Source: [Candidatus Thermochlorobacteriaceae] bacterium GBChlB (GTDB lineage: Bacteria > Bacteroidota > Chlorobiia > Chlorobiales > Thermochlorobacteraceae). Taken from it: a DNA stretch of 41,532 nucleotides. Under the pieces are notes generated by a model. The model did not search any database. It was not told the origin of the DNA and worked only from the letters and a program-made list of their open reading frames with translations. The translations under genes were made by a program, and so were the position numbers. Positions 8,392 to 20,512 of this stretch are shown here, one piece after another. Position 1 is the stretch's first letter, and each line of letters starts with the position of its first letter. The DNA is taken from contig JPGV01000011.1 of the NCBI GenBank assembly GCA_000724175.1, positions 1 through 41,532 of the forward strand, written 5' to 3'.

Positions 8392-10161
8392 ATGCCTAAA
8401 ATTTTCATTGATGGAAAAGAATACGATGCGAAACCAAAACAAACGATAATTCAAATTGCGGACGGCATCAACTGCGGCGGGGTAGAGCAGACCGACATTC
8501 CGCGGTTTTGTTATCACCCAGCGCTCTCGGTTGCGGGCAACTGCCGAATGTGCTTGGTAGAAGTGGGCACGCCGAAAATTGACCCTGCCACAAAGCAACC
8601 GGTGCTTGATGAACAACAGAACCCTGTCATCGCTTGGATGCCAAAGCCGATGACCGCGTGCTCAACCGAGATTTCAGACGGTATGCATGTCAGAACGCAC
8701 CACACGTCGCAGATGGTGAAAGAAGCGCAAAAAGGCGTGCTGGAATTTATTCTCATCAATCACCCGTTGGATTGCCCGACGTGCGACCAAGCCGGCGAAT
8801 GTCCGCTCCAACAAACCACCTACAAATACGGTCCCGAAGGCTCGCGCTACGAGTTTGAGAAAGTCCATAAACCGAAGCGCGAAGCGTGGGGCAAGAAAAT
8901 CACCTTCGATGCCGAGCGTTGTATCAACTGCACCCGTTGCGTGCGCTTCTACGATGAATACACCAAAACGCACGAATTGGAAATCGTGCAACGCGGTTGG
9001 AACAACTATCCCAATCCCGCCGAACCCGAACACCTTGATGAAAATCCCTACGCGATGAACGTCATTGATATTTGTCCCGTTGGCGCACTGACCTCGACCG
9101 ACCATCGATTCAAAGCCCGCGTGTGGGAAATGTCTGCGACCGACACGATTTCCGTCAACGATGCCCGCTGCTCTAATATCCAACTGTGGGTGCGTGATAA
9201 CAAAGTGATGCGCATAACCGCGCGATACAACCCGCTCGTCAACGGATACTTCATTGCTGATGACGACCGCCTGAACTTCCGTTGGATAAATGAGAACCGA
9301 GCCAGCGGCGCAAGCATCAAAGAATACGACAAACCGGAAAAGACCGATTGGAAAAGCGCGATTGCCTATGCTGCTAACCGCATCAAGCGTTACAAGCCTG
9401 AGGAAGTATTTGTGGTCGCGTCGGCGAAGTCTAGCCTTGAGGCTATTTACCTTACCAAGAAACTTGCGTTTGATGTGATTGGAGCGCCGAGCCTCGATTT
9501 CATTGAGCATTTCAAAGGTGAGGACGACAACTTGCTGATTCGCGCCGACAAAACCCCAAACCGTCTGGGCTGTCGTCTTTTAGGAATTGAACCAAAGGAC
9601 AACGGTGCAGGTGTTCAAGACCTTGCCGAAGGCATTTTAATCGGCGCTATCAAATGCGTGATTTGCATCGAGGACGACATCGAGAAAATTCTCTCGCTCG
9701 ACACCCTGCTGAAGTTAGATGCGCTCATTGTATTACCTTACCATAACAGTGATGCGACTGCAACGGCTGATGTGGTGTTGCCTGCTGCGACCTTCGCCGA
9801 ACTCATCGGCAGCTATGTCAATTTCGACGGTGTCGTCCAGCTTGCTCGCCCTGCAAAAGCCTTGAAGCATCAAAATCGGGAGTTAATGAAAGAAATGGCG
9901 TTGTCTCGATTGGATAAGCATGGCACGCAGTTTGATAAGTGGCATACCGACGAGAACAAAGTCGACGCCAAACCAAGTTGGGAAATTTTGGTCGACTTGG
10001 CAAGAGAACTTGGCGCAGATTGGACGTATCAATCATCGCGCGAAATTTTCAGTGAAATTGCCAAAACTGTTCCGGCATTTGCGGGACTCGATTACAAAAA
10101 ACTTGGTAAGCATGGCGCAAAGCTGGAGACGGTTCAGGGCGGAAACGCAGTAACGGCTTAA
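8392..10161 (+). CDS. nuoG: NADH-quinone oxidoreductase subunit G (NuoG-like)
   Basis: The 589-residue protein has three iron-sulphur regions in the NuoG order. The N-terminal [2Fe-2S] ferredoxin domain has Cys in FCYHPALSVAGNCRMCLVEV and a fourth Cys in TACSTE near residue 90. The His-Cys3 cluster is HPLDCPTCDQAGECPLQ near residues 123-139. A [4Fe-4S] cluster uses CINCTRC near 178 and CPVGAL near 228. A shortened molybdopterin-oxidoreductase-like domain follows (DALIVLPYHNSDATATADVVLPA) that carries electrons no further. At 589 residues it is shorter than E. coli NuoG (about 900). nuoF and nuoH are near but not adjacent. A strong terminator lies downstream at 10299. Confidence 0.9.
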   Translation: MPKIFIDGKEYDAKPKQTIIQIADGINCGGVEQTDIPRFCYHPALSVAGNCRMCLVEVGTPKIDPATKQPVLDEQQNPVIAWMPKPMTACSTEISDGMHVRTHHTSQMVKEAQKGVLEFILINHPLDCPTCDQAGECPLQQTTYKYGPEGSRYEFEKVHKPKREAWGKKITFDAERCINCTRCVRFYDEYTKTHELEIVQRGWNNYPNPAEPEHLDENPYAMNVIDICPVGALTSTDHRFKARVWEMSATDTISVNDARCSNIQLWVRDNKVMRITARYNPLVNGYFIADDDRLNFRWINENRASGASIKEYDKPEKTDWKSAIAYAANRIKRYKPEEVFVVASAKSSLEAIYLTKKLAFDVIGAPSLDFIEHFKGEDDNLLIRADKTPNRLGCRLLGIEPKDNGAGVQDLAEGILIGAIKCVICIEDDIEKILSLDTLLKLDALIVLPYHNSDATATADVVLPAATFAELIGSYVNFDGVVQLARPAKALKHQNRELMKEMALSRLDKHGTQFDKWHTDENKVDAKPSWEILVDLARELGADWTYQSSREIFSEIAKTVPAFAGLDYKKLGKHGAKLETVQGGNAVTA

Positions 10162-10298
10162 CGCAGACGCAGGAATCATAGAAGCGACGGAAACGTCCAT
10201 CGTCTTGGGTCGTATATGCGCCGTTCAGAACGGCAGTTCATTCCGTGGAGGATTTGGAGTGCCAAACAATGGCATCAAGTGCCACTCAGCAAACGCGA

Positions 10299-10330
10299 CG
10301 CGAACCCTCTTTTGGAGGGTTCGCGCTTTT
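10299..10330 (+). terminator. intrinsic terminator after nuoG
   Basis: A perfect 11-bp stem, left arm 10299-10309 (CGCGAACCCTC) and right arm 10315-10325, closes a 5-base TTTTG loop and is followed by CTTTTA. It lies 138 bases after nuoG and just beyond the end of the convergent PFOR gene. It works best in the plus direction; the minus-strand side has only a short AAA tract, so termination of the PFOR transcript there would be weaker. The gap 10162-10298 shows nothing else that I recognise. Confidence 0.8.
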
Positions 10331-10336
10331 ACGGCG

Positions 10337-13938
<3,602 letters not shown>

Positions 13939-14100
13939 TTACATCGTTACAAATTGGCAAAACTGCAAAATGACTTCAACACCAATGGGTTTTTATCAGC
14001 GTTTGTGATAGCAAGGTAAAAAAGGCGCGGTCGTTTCAAGAATGAATTTGGAAACCGAGAAAGTCGATTTGGTCGATTTTAACTCGAAGTAAAGTGGCTC

Positions 14101-14135
14101 AAAAAAGGAAAAGCCCGATGAACGCATCGGGCTTT
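14101..14135 (-). terminator. intrinsic terminator of the membrane-module operon
   Basis: Arms at 14110-14120 (AAAGCCCGATG) and 14125-14135 form an 11-bp stem with a 4-base loop. Read on the minus strand, the hairpin is followed by a T-rich run (complement of the A-rich 14101-14109). It lies just downstream of the 146-residue membrane gene that ends at 14168. The rest of the gap to PFOR (13927-14100) should hold the PFOR promoter, but I could not pick a convincing one. Confidence 0.8.
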
Positions 14136-14167
14136 CGGCATTGCCTGTTGCTTAACGCGCACGGGGA

Positions 14168-14608
14168 TTAGTTTGCGGCAGGAACGGCTTCGGCATTGCC
14201 TGACTGCGGCGCAGATGGGCGCAGGAACCACAAGAGCGCAATGATAATGCCTTGCGGCGTATGCACCATCGCAAAGTTCCCCCAACTGATGATTTGCTGA
14301 GCTGTCAAGACTTCCACGGTCGAGGTAATCGCGCCGACGATTTGCTCGACAACAACAACCCACAAGAGTTTTTCATATTTGACGACATCGGTGGCGATAA
14401 TCGCATAGGCGACTGCCAGCACATACAATACCATGCCGTATTGATGAAAGACGATGGTGGATTGCGCGTTGTTGATGTAGTTTTCCCAGCCATAGAGCGC
14501 CGCGCCCCAGTTCAAAAATATCGTTGAACCAAGCGCGTTTAAGAGCTCCCACGCGGCCAGAAGCCACATCAGCCCTGAGAGCAATTTGATTTTGGTGCTG
14601 CTATTCAT
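14168..14608 (-). CDS. four-helix membrane protein, single copy of the repeated module
   Basis: A 146-residue protein with four hydrophobic segments: around residues 8-30 (LLSGLMWLLAAWELLNALGS), 52-70 (QYGMVLYVLAVAYAI), 78-100 (KLLWVVVVEQIVGAI) and 112-130. The motif LGSTIFLNWG, the HQYG before helix 2 and EQIVGAITSTVEVL in helix 3 recur in the C-terminal half of the 331-residue protein encoded upstream at 15256, so the two are related. No catalytic residues are evident and I cannot name the family with certainty; it resembles DoxX/DUF4345-like four-helix membrane proteins. It is the last gene of the operon and has a terminator behind it. Confidence 0.7.
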   Translation of the reverse strand: MNSSTKIKLLSGLMWLLAAWELLNALGSTIFLNWGAALYGWENYINNAQSTIVFHQYGMVLYVLAVAYAIIATDVVKYEKLLWVVVVEQIVGAITSTVEVLTAQQIISWGNFAMVHTPQGIIIALLWFLRPSAPQSGNAEAVPAAN

Positions 14609-14665
14609 GAATTTACCTCCTAATAGTTTAAGTGAATGTTTGTAATGGAAAGAACAAAGAAAACT

Positions 14666-15259
14666 CTACCCTCGCGACACAGGCTGCTGATGAATAATCA
14701 ATGTTTTACCGAAGCGTTTATGCAACCGCATTGATTCAAACCAATTTTTCATGCGAGCGACTCTTGCCACCATCAGCAGCGGACAGAAATACACACACGC
14801 GCCGCGCTTGCCCAACACCGTGACTGACGCCCCAACTGCGATAAAAAACGCGGCTTGCAAAATATGTGCGTCAAGATGGGTGTAATCAAACCCAAACGGC
14901 GCAACGAGCGAGTGCATCGTGTCGGGACGGACGAGCCAAGAAAATGGCGCCCACAACACGGCAACGGCAAGCGTGAACCCGCGCCAGAAGTTTGGATTTA
15001 GTTTCACACGTCGGTTGGCAAGCGGTTCAGCCCAATCTTGCGCCGCGCCAAGCCAACACACCCAACTGCATACAATCGGGCCGTTGGTGATTGTGATAAT
15101 AATTACCGCCAGCCAAAACACCCCGCCGATAAATGCCCATGCGAAACTTGGCAACCGCGTATCCAGCAAGACTAAATTGATAAACACAAAACAGGCTTGA
15201 ACCACCTGCCTCCGTCGGCGCAATGCAACGGACTCTTCTTCCGACTCTGCTCGTCTCAT
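14666..15259 (-). CDS. Fer4_5/NapH-like polytopic membrane iron-sulphur protein
   Basis: The 197-residue protein has about four transmembrane helices and two cysteine motifs of the Fer4_5 (NapH/NosR/CcoG) type: CSWVCWLGAAQDW near residues 64-76 and GACVYFCPLLMVARV near 153-167. In NapH and relatives these paired CxxxC(P/W) loops bracket membrane electron transfer from quinol. Unlike NapH, the C-terminus lacks a ferredoxin CxxCxxCxxxCP domain. It overlaps the upstream 331-residue membrane gene by 4 bases, so they are probably made together. An electron-transfer role at the membrane is likely; the partner and acceptor are unknown. Confidence 0.7.
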   Translation of the reverse strand: MRRAESEEESVALRRRRQVVQACFVFINLVLLDTRLPSFAWAFIGGVFWLAVIIITITNGPIVCSWVCWLGAAQDWAEPLANRRVKLNPNFWRGFTLAVAVLWAPFSWLVRPDTMHSLVAPFGFDYTHLDAHILQAAFFIAVGASVTVLGKRGACVYFCPLLMVARVARMKNWFESMRLHKRFGKTLIIHQQPVSRG

Positions 15260-16251
15260 CGCTTCTCCTCTTCATTAAATTCCATCGCCCCGCTCACCGT
15301 ATGTGCTTTCGGATACAATACATAGACAATTAAATAGGCAACAACCTGCGCACTAAACACCGTCAGAAACTGCGGCAGAAAAATTGCCCCAAACATCAGT
15401 TCAACTACGGCACTGGTGGCGTTAATCACTTGCTGTGCCATCACAAACTCCAATAGCCGCACATGCGACATTGGAAAGTATGCGCCAAGTGCTGTCGCTG
15501 CGCCAATGCTAAAAAGCAACAGTCCCTGCTGATTCCTAACGATATGGTTTGCTTGCATCGCGTTCAGCAAATTCAGTTCTGCTGCTCTGTCGCTGCTGAT
15601 GTTCGCAACGCCAATCTCCCAGAACACCGTCGAGCCAAGTCCCCACAGCATCCAAAGTCCGCCCGCAATGATGCACAATGCTTGTAGCAAGCGTCGCTGA
15701 AGACTGGGCGTTAGCTTTATTGCAAGCGTGTATTTATCGGACACTCCGTTTAAGTCTTGAACAACCGTAAGAGGCAGTCGCTCAGTTGGACAATAGCGCA
15801 AGAGCAGCGCTGCAAGCCCAGCATTGCTCAGAAACGACGGCATCAGTTGAAACAGCGTTAGATTGCCTTGCGCAAAGGCATACAGTCCGAACCCTGCCAT
15901 TGCCAACCGCGCAAGCGCAAGAATACGAATAGCGTGTTGATAAAGCGGCGGATTGGTGGCAGCAAACAGAGCCAGCAGCGAGAGTTGAACCGTGAAAAAT
16001 CCATACTGTCGAGTAATCGAGTGGGCATAGAGGAAACTTTCTTTGCCATCGATGAGGGTAGCAATTGGAGCAACAAAAAACGGGGCTGAAACTTGCGCAA
16101 AGAAAAAACTACAGATAAAGAATTCCGTTAGGTGTAGCAACGCAGAGGCTCCGAGCAGCAACTTGATACTTCTGTGTGCACTCATGGAAAACGCACTGCG
16201 AAAGATAGAGAAAGCCACCTTAGGCAGAGCAAAAGATACTGTCGTCATCAT
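15256..16251 (-). CDS. eight-helix membrane protein with an internally duplicated four-helix module
   Basis: This 331-residue product is mostly hydrophobic. Two halves share a pattern: helix 1, a loop, then ITRQYG (residue ~97) or IVRNQQG (~233) before helix 2, and an arginine-starting helix 3 (RILALARLAMAG; RLLEFVMAQQVINATSAVVEL). The second half also matches the 146-residue protein encoded downstream (LGSTVFWEIG versus LGSTIFLNWG). An ATG at residue 23 (MSAHRSIKLLL) may be the real start, because the first residues look atypical. No known function; it is the first gene of a three-gene operon with the Fer4_5 protein. Confidence 0.65.
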   Translation of the reverse strand: MMTTVSFALPKVAFSIFRSAFSMSAHRSIKLLLGASALLHLTEFFICSFFFAQVSAPFFVAPIATLIDGKESFLYAHSITRQYGFFTVQLSLLALFAATNPPLYQHAIRILALARLAMAGFGLYAFAQGNLTLFQLMPSFLSNAGLAALLLRYCPTERLPLTVVQDLNGVSDKYTLAIKLTPSLQRRLLQALCIIAGGLWMLWGLGSTVFWEIGVANISSDRAAELNLLNAMQANHIVRNQQGLLLFSIGAATALGAYFPMSHVRLLEFVMAQQVINATSAVVELMFGAIFLPQFLTVFSAQVVAYLIVYVLYPKAHTVSGAMEFNEEEKR

Positions 16252-16297
16252 TCGGGAAATGTTTTACTTCTAAATGTGCTGTGCCAGAACTGTTAAT

Positions 16298-16339
16298 TAC
16301 CCTATGGACACTACCCTATGGACACTACCCTATGGACAC
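16298..16339. repeat. three tandem copies of a 14-bp repeat
   Basis: The unit TACCCTATGGACAC occurs three times without any mismatch at 16298-16311, 16312-16325 and 16326-16339, and a partial copy (TATGGA) follows. The repeats sit in the 318-base gap between the divergent membrane operon (start 16251) and nuoH (start 16570). They could be binding sites for a regulator of one or both transcripts, or a simple slipped-strand tandem repeat. The remainder of the gap (16340-16569) shows no gene or clear hairpin. Confidence 0.85.
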
Positions 16340-16569
16340 TATGGATTGGTCAGCATCAGCCGCTAGATGCCATAAGGCTACACAAAAAATTCCGAGAGAC
16401 TTGGTATTTTTACTCTTTGCGCAGCATATAACCGCGTTGCAACAATTGACCTAACATACGCATTGACGTGTTAAGTTCCAAGTCAGAATACGCTGCTCAC
16501 ACAAAAGGCATATTTTTTCCACTGCGCATGATTTGTGTATCTTCGTGGTAACTTATCATCTGGGTTGCT

Positions 16570-17583
16570 ATGCAGTATCTGGCTGTTTTCTTTCTCGCAA
16601 TGGAGCTCGCCCACCGTGTGGCGTTGGGTGTTGTGATGATTACCGTGATTATTTTGTCCGTCGTCTTGACGGTTTGGTCGGAGCGGCGCGTGGCAGCGTT
16701 CATTCAACATCGGGTCGGACCGAATCGGGTTGGACCGTTTGGACTGCTGCAACCCTTTGCCGATGTGATGAAACTCTTGTTCAAAGAAGACGTCGTGCCG
16801 TCGTCCGCCAATCGGTTTTACCATGTGCTTGCGCCGATGATTTCGCTCTTCGCAGCAATGACGACTGTCGCTGTTGTGCCGTTTGCAAACGGCATTGCAA
16901 TTGCCGATGTCAATGTCGGAATGCTGTATATCTTGGCGATTACCTCGCTCGGCGTCTATGGGCTAACGATTGCGGGCTGGGCGTCGAACAACAAATACTC
17001 GCTCTTGGGCGGGCTGCGCTCATCAGCACAGATGATTAGCTATGAATTGGCGATGGGTTTATCGGTCGTGAGCGTCATTGTGCTGGCCGATTCGCTGAAT
17101 ATGACGAACATCGTCGAGTCGCAAACGGCAAATCCGCTCTATTGGAATTGCTTTAGAAACTTTCTGGGCTTTGTGTGTTTTACGGTTGCAGCGTTTGCGG
17201 AGTGTAACCGTGCGCCGTTTGATTTGCCCGAAGCCGAACAAGAACTCGTCGGCGGCTACAACACCGAATTTGGCGCAATGAAATTCGCGATGTTCTTCCT
17301 CGCTGAATACGCCAATATGATTGTCGCTTCAATGGTCATTGTAACGCTGTTCTTGGGCGGCTATCAAGTGCCGTTCTGGTCTGAGGCGCCTTGGTTCGTT
17401 CAAGTTGGCGCGTTTGCTGCGAAAACGGTATTGATGATTTTCGTTTTTATTTGGGTGCGCTGGAGCGTGCCGCGCTTCAAATACAGCCAACTGATGAACT
17501 TGGGCTGGAAATCGCTTCTGCCGCTCGCCCTGCTGAATTTGCTGCTCGTGGCGGCGGGCGTTCTGCTCTTAGGTGGAAAATAA
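16570..17583 (+). CDS. nuoH: NADH-quinone oxidoreductase subunit H (NuoH)
   Basis: The 337-residue membrane protein carries the NuoH/ND1 hallmarks: SERRVAAFIQHRVGPNRVGP after helix 1, the quinone-channel loop FAECNRAPFDLPEAEQELVG, and GYNTEFGAMKFAMFFLAEY. It forms the quinone-binding chamber at the junction of the complex I membrane and peripheral arms. Length matches the family. Here it stands alone: no nuoI or nuoJ follows, and the next gene (tyrA) is convergent. nuoF and nuoG remnants or copies are upstream on the same strand but separated by unrelated genes. Confidence 0.95.
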   Translation: MQYLAVFFLAMELAHRVALGVVMITVIILSVVLTVWSERRVAAFIQHRVGPNRVGPFGLLQPFADVMKLLFKEDVVPSSANRFYHVLAPMISLFAAMTTVAVVPFANGIAIADVNVGMLYILAITSLGVYGLTIAGWASNNKYSLLGGLRSSAQMISYELAMGLSVVSVIVLADSLNMTNIVESQTANPLYWNCFRNFLGFVCFTVAAFAECNRAPFDLPEAEQELVGGYNTEFGAMKFAMFFLAEYANMIVASMVIVTLFLGGYQVPFWSEAPWFVQVGAFAAKTVLMIFVFIWVRWSVPRFKYSQLMNLGWKSLLPLALLNLLLVAAGVLLLGGK

Positions 17584-17630
17584 TTACATCGTGCCAGATG
17601 CTCGCGCGTCTCAAGCGCGTCAAAAGTTCC

Positions 17631-18389
17631 TTATTCCTCCCTGTTCTGAATGACGGTTTCCAAACGGTTTAATTCATGGCGCAACTGCTCGCGCACGTCG
17701 GCGGCAAACGGGTTGAACCGATGCAAGTCCAAAAGCAACTCCATTGAATCGTTGTAAGAAATCGTTTTCATTGCCAACAAGTGTCGGAAACTTTGCGCGT
17801 CAATCTCCGATGCGGCGATATTCATATTGCCCAACGCTCGACCCAAAAGCTGCGTCAAGCATAAACTCCGCGCCGTGATGCGGTCATGTGCTTCGGGCGT
17901 CAGTTCAACCACGCGGCAGCCTTTTCCCTTCGAGAAGTAATGTCGCCAAAACGCCACACGCTGTCGATACAGGTCGCTCTCGTCCGCGTTTGGACAAAGA
18001 ACCAAGGGCAAGTCGCGCCAGCCGTCTTTAGCCGAATCGGGTCCGAACATCGGGTGCAGCGGCAACGCATAGACGCCTTTCGGCAGGAGGCGCGCCAGTA
18101 CGCGCTCAGGGTGCAGCTTAACCGAGCAGACGTCCATGACCAGCGCACCGTCTTTGAAGTGCGGCACAGCGTTTTTGACGGCGGTTTCAAATGCGGCAAT
18201 CGGCACAGCGAAAAAGACCGCGTCGCGCGACGCAGCGTCAGCAAGTGAGGTTTGACCGTCAATCAACTCGATGTCGGCATATGCATCATACACGGCGACA
18301 TCGAACTCGCGGCGGAGTTCTTGAACAAGAAGTTTTCCGAAGCGACCGTAGCCAACAACGCCGACAGTCTTAAACAAGTCGTCTGTCAT
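17631..18389 (-). CDS. tyrA: prephenate/arogenate dehydrogenase
   Basis: A 252-residue protein starting with an NAD(P)-binding fold: VGVVGYGRFGKLLVQEL (GxGxxG). Further TyrA features are DVCSVK, the substrate-site segment LPLHPMFGPDSAKDGW with the conserved His, and a helical C-terminal dimerisation domain. It oxidatively decarboxylates prephenate (or arogenate) to the tyrosine precursor. Its start overlaps the stop of the trifunctional aromatic gene by 4 bases (ATGA), so both belong to the transcript governed by the leader at 20495-20614. There is no fused chorismate mutase or ACT domain; these are in the partner protein. Confidence 0.9.
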   Translation of the reverse strand: MTDDLFKTVGVVGYGRFGKLLVQELRREFDVAVYDAYADIELIDGQTSLADAASRDAVFFAVPIAAFETAVKNAVPHFKDGALVMDVCSVKLHPERVLARLLPKGVYALPLHPMFGPDSAKDGWRDLPLVLCPNADESDLYRQRVAFWRHYFSKGKGCRVVELTPEAHDRITARSLCLTQLLGRALGNMNIAASEIDAQSFRHLLAMKTISYNDSMELLLDLHRFNPFAADVREQLRHELNRLETVIQNREE

Positions 18390-20413
18390 TTCGCCGCTAC
18401 CATTTGACCGTCGAGCGTCTCCGACGAGACAATCGCCATTTGTGTTTTGAGCGATTCGCCGTGCAGTCGTTCAAACATTTCCGCAACGAATGCCGCATCG
18501 AGCCGCAGTTTTCCGCCAAGCGAAAGTCGGCGTTCCATGACTTCTTTCCAGCGCGCCGGCTGCAAGACATCGAGTTGATGGTGCCGTTTGTATTCGCCGA
18601 TGTCGCGCACAAGGTTGAGCCGCGCCGCCAAGAGTTCCAAAAATTCTTCATCGACTCGGTCTATCGCGCCGCGCAAGGCTTCCAAGCGATTGAGGTCGCT
18701 GTTCGAGAGTGCGTCGTCTTGTTGGGCTTGCCACGAGAGCGCGTTTAAGAGGTCGCCAAGTGCGCGCGGCGTGAGTTGCTGTTTGGCGTCCGTCCAAGCC
18801 TCATCGGGCGTTGGGTGAGATTCTATCATCAATCCGCCAGCGCCTAAATCGAGGCTCTTTTGAGCCACCGACGCGAGTTTGTCGCGCCGTCCGCAAATGT
18901 GGCTTGGGTCGCAGATGAGCGGCACGTGCGGCAAGCGTTCCCGAAATTGCATCGGGATTGACCACGTGGGCGCATTGCGCAGGTCGGATTTTTCGCCTGT
19001 GGCAAAACCGCGATGAATAGCGACAAGTTTTCGAACGCCCGCCAGCGCCAAGCGTTCAAAGGCGCCAATCCAAAGTTCTAAATCGGGGCTGATGGGATTT
19101 TTGACCATCACGCCAAGCGTTGTGCCTTTGACTGCGTCAGCGATTTCTTGCACGGAAAACGGATTGCCCGTTGTGCGTGCGCCAATCCAAACAATATCAA
19201 CGCCGTGCCGCAAACAGTCCTCGACATGTTGTGCATTGGCGACCTCCACTGCCGTCATCATGCCCGTTGCGGCTTTGGCGCGTTGAAGCCATTTGAGTCC
19301 CTCGACGCCTGCGCCTTCGAATCCGCCAGCGCGCGTGCGCGGCTTCCAAATGCCCGCCCGCAACACATTGACGCACCCTAACGATGAAATTTGCATCGCT
19401 GCGTCCCTTGTTTGCTTCTCGGTTTCTGCGCTGCATGGTCCGGCAATGATGATATAGTCTTTTGCAATTGGGCGCGGCGGCGCGGCAATCCACGCTTGCC
19501 ACGGCAGTGCATCGATGTGAATCGTCGTCGGTTGAAGGCGCGGTTTGGGTTTCGGCAATTCGCGGGCGCGCCCTAAGGCTTCCATATTTTTTTCGCCTGC
19601 TTGATATGTTCCGAACACGCGCAGTTCAAAGGTTCTCTCGGCAAGGTCTTTGATTGCGGCGTGGTAATCGGGCAGTTCTTCCCAAGTCATATCCAAGTGA
19701 ATCGTGTATTCGTAGGGCATGCCCAAAACAGGCAGCGATTGAATTTTCGTCAGATTGATGTGGTGCTGTTTGAGCGACAGCAGCGCATCTGCCAGACTGC
19801 CGCGCGCGTGTGAGACTCGAAACGAGACGGAGGCTTTGTTGCACAAGTCGTCAATCGGGTTCGGCGTGCGCGAGACAGCAAGAAAGCGCGTGAAGTTTTT
19901 CGGATTATTTTCCAAGCGCTCGGCGAGAATCTCCAAGTCATACAGTTCCGCCGCTGTGTATCCCGCAATCGCCGCCACGCCGCGCCGCTTTTCCGCGCTG
20001 ATTTTTTTTGCGATGCCGGCCGTATCGAAGGCTTCAACGACGCGGATGTGCGGATGCCTGTTCAAAAATTCCGAGCATTGAATAATTGCCATGGGGTGCG
20101 CCTCAACGGTCTGGATGTCGTCAATCGTTTGACCGCGCAGGGCAAGCAAGTTGTGCCGAATTTGCAAATAAGTTTCGCCGATAACAGAGAGATTATAGGT
20201 TTGAATGAGTGCATAGTTCGGCAGAATGCTGCCCGCGAGCGTGTTTTCAATCGCCATCATGCCCGCGTCGGCGCGCTTGGAATCGACCGCGTCGGCGAGC
20301 TGCTCAAAGGTCTCGCATTCCAAAAGTTGAAGCGGCGCATCGGCTGTTTCGAAGAACCGACGCGCGGCAATGTCGTGAAATGAACCTGCTACGCCTTGAA
20401 TTGCTACTTTCAT
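18386..20413 (-). CDS. trifunctional prephenate dehydratase / DAHP synthase / chorismate mutase
   Basis: The 675-residue protein joins three enzymes. Residues 1-185 are prephenate dehydratase: VAIQGVAGSFHDIAA at the start and the TRF motif in KNFTRFLAVSR. Residues about 195-270 are an ACT domain (HHINLTKIQSLPVLGMPYEY), the usual phenylalanine sensor. Residues about 310-575 are a type I-beta DAHP synthase: AGPCSAET, AGIWKPRTRAGGFEG, IGARTTGNPF, HRGF and CDPSHICGRRD. The last ~85 residues are an AroQ-type chorismate mutase (LEALRGAIDRVDEEFLELLA, KRHHQLDV, ERRL). It thus holds the first step of the shikimate route and both steps from chorismate to phenylpyruvate. Ribosome site AAGAGG lies 6 bases upstream. 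Confidence 0.92.
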   Translation of the reverse strand: MKVAIQGVAGSFHDIAARRFFETADAPLQLLECETFEQLADAVDSKRADAGMMAIENTLAGSILPNYALIQTYNLSVIGETYLQIRHNLLALRGQTIDDIQTVEAHPMAIIQCSEFLNRHPHIRVVEAFDTAGIAKKISAEKRRGVAAIAGYTAAELYDLEILAERLENNPKNFTRFLAVSRTPNPIDDLCNKASVSFRVSHARGSLADALLSLKQHHINLTKIQSLPVLGMPYEYTIHLDMTWEELPDYHAAIKDLAERTFELRVFGTYQAGEKNMEALGRARELPKPKPRLQPTTIHIDALPWQAWIAAPPRPIAKDYIIIAGPCSAETEKQTRDAAMQISSLGCVNVLRAGIWKPRTRAGGFEGAGVEGLKWLQRAKAATGMMTAVEVANAQHVEDCLRHGVDIVWIGARTTGNPFSVQEIADAVKGTTLGVMVKNPISPDLELWIGAFERLALAGVRKLVAIHRGFATGEKSDLRNAPTWSIPMQFRERLPHVPLICDPSHICGRRDKLASVAQKSLDLGAGGLMIESHPTPDEAWTDAKQQLTPRALGDLLNALSWQAQQDDALSNSDLNRLEALRGAIDRVDEEFLELLAARLNLVRDIGEYKRHHQLDVLQPARWKEVMERRLSLGGKLRLDAAFVAEMFERLHGESLKTQMAIVSSETLDGQMVAAK

Positions 20414-20436
20414 TTGTGCCTCTTGATAATGGTTGT

Positions 20437-20512
20437 AAAATAAAAATCCCGACGCGCGGTCGGGATTCGGTTGATAAATGTTTGAGAACCTTTTTCAACA
20501 CGTCCCGACCGC
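20437..20512 (-). terminator. attenuator: alternative antiterminator and terminator hairpins
   Basis: On the minus-strand RNA, segment 3-4 is a 9-bp hairpin (arms at 20459-20467 and 20445-20453, loop 5) followed by a U-rich tail (complement of 20437-20446), an intrinsic terminator 23 bases before the aromatic gene. An upstream segment at 20503-20512 (GCGGTCGGGA in the RNA) is an exact 10-base complement of 20456-20465, which includes the 5' arm of the terminator. The two pairings exclude each other. The upstream segment begins 10 bases after the last aromatic codon of the leader peptide, so a ribosome stalled on Phe or Tyr codons would favour the antiterminator. Confidence 0.85.

Noticed and set aside
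8674-9510. 278-residue minus-strand open frame opposite nuoG
   Set aside because: It is antisense to the iron-sulphur domain of nuoG; composition is that of a shadow frame.
16298-16339. Tandem repeats as a CRISPR array
   Set aside because: Units of 14 bp are directly adjacent with no spacers and there are no cas genes.
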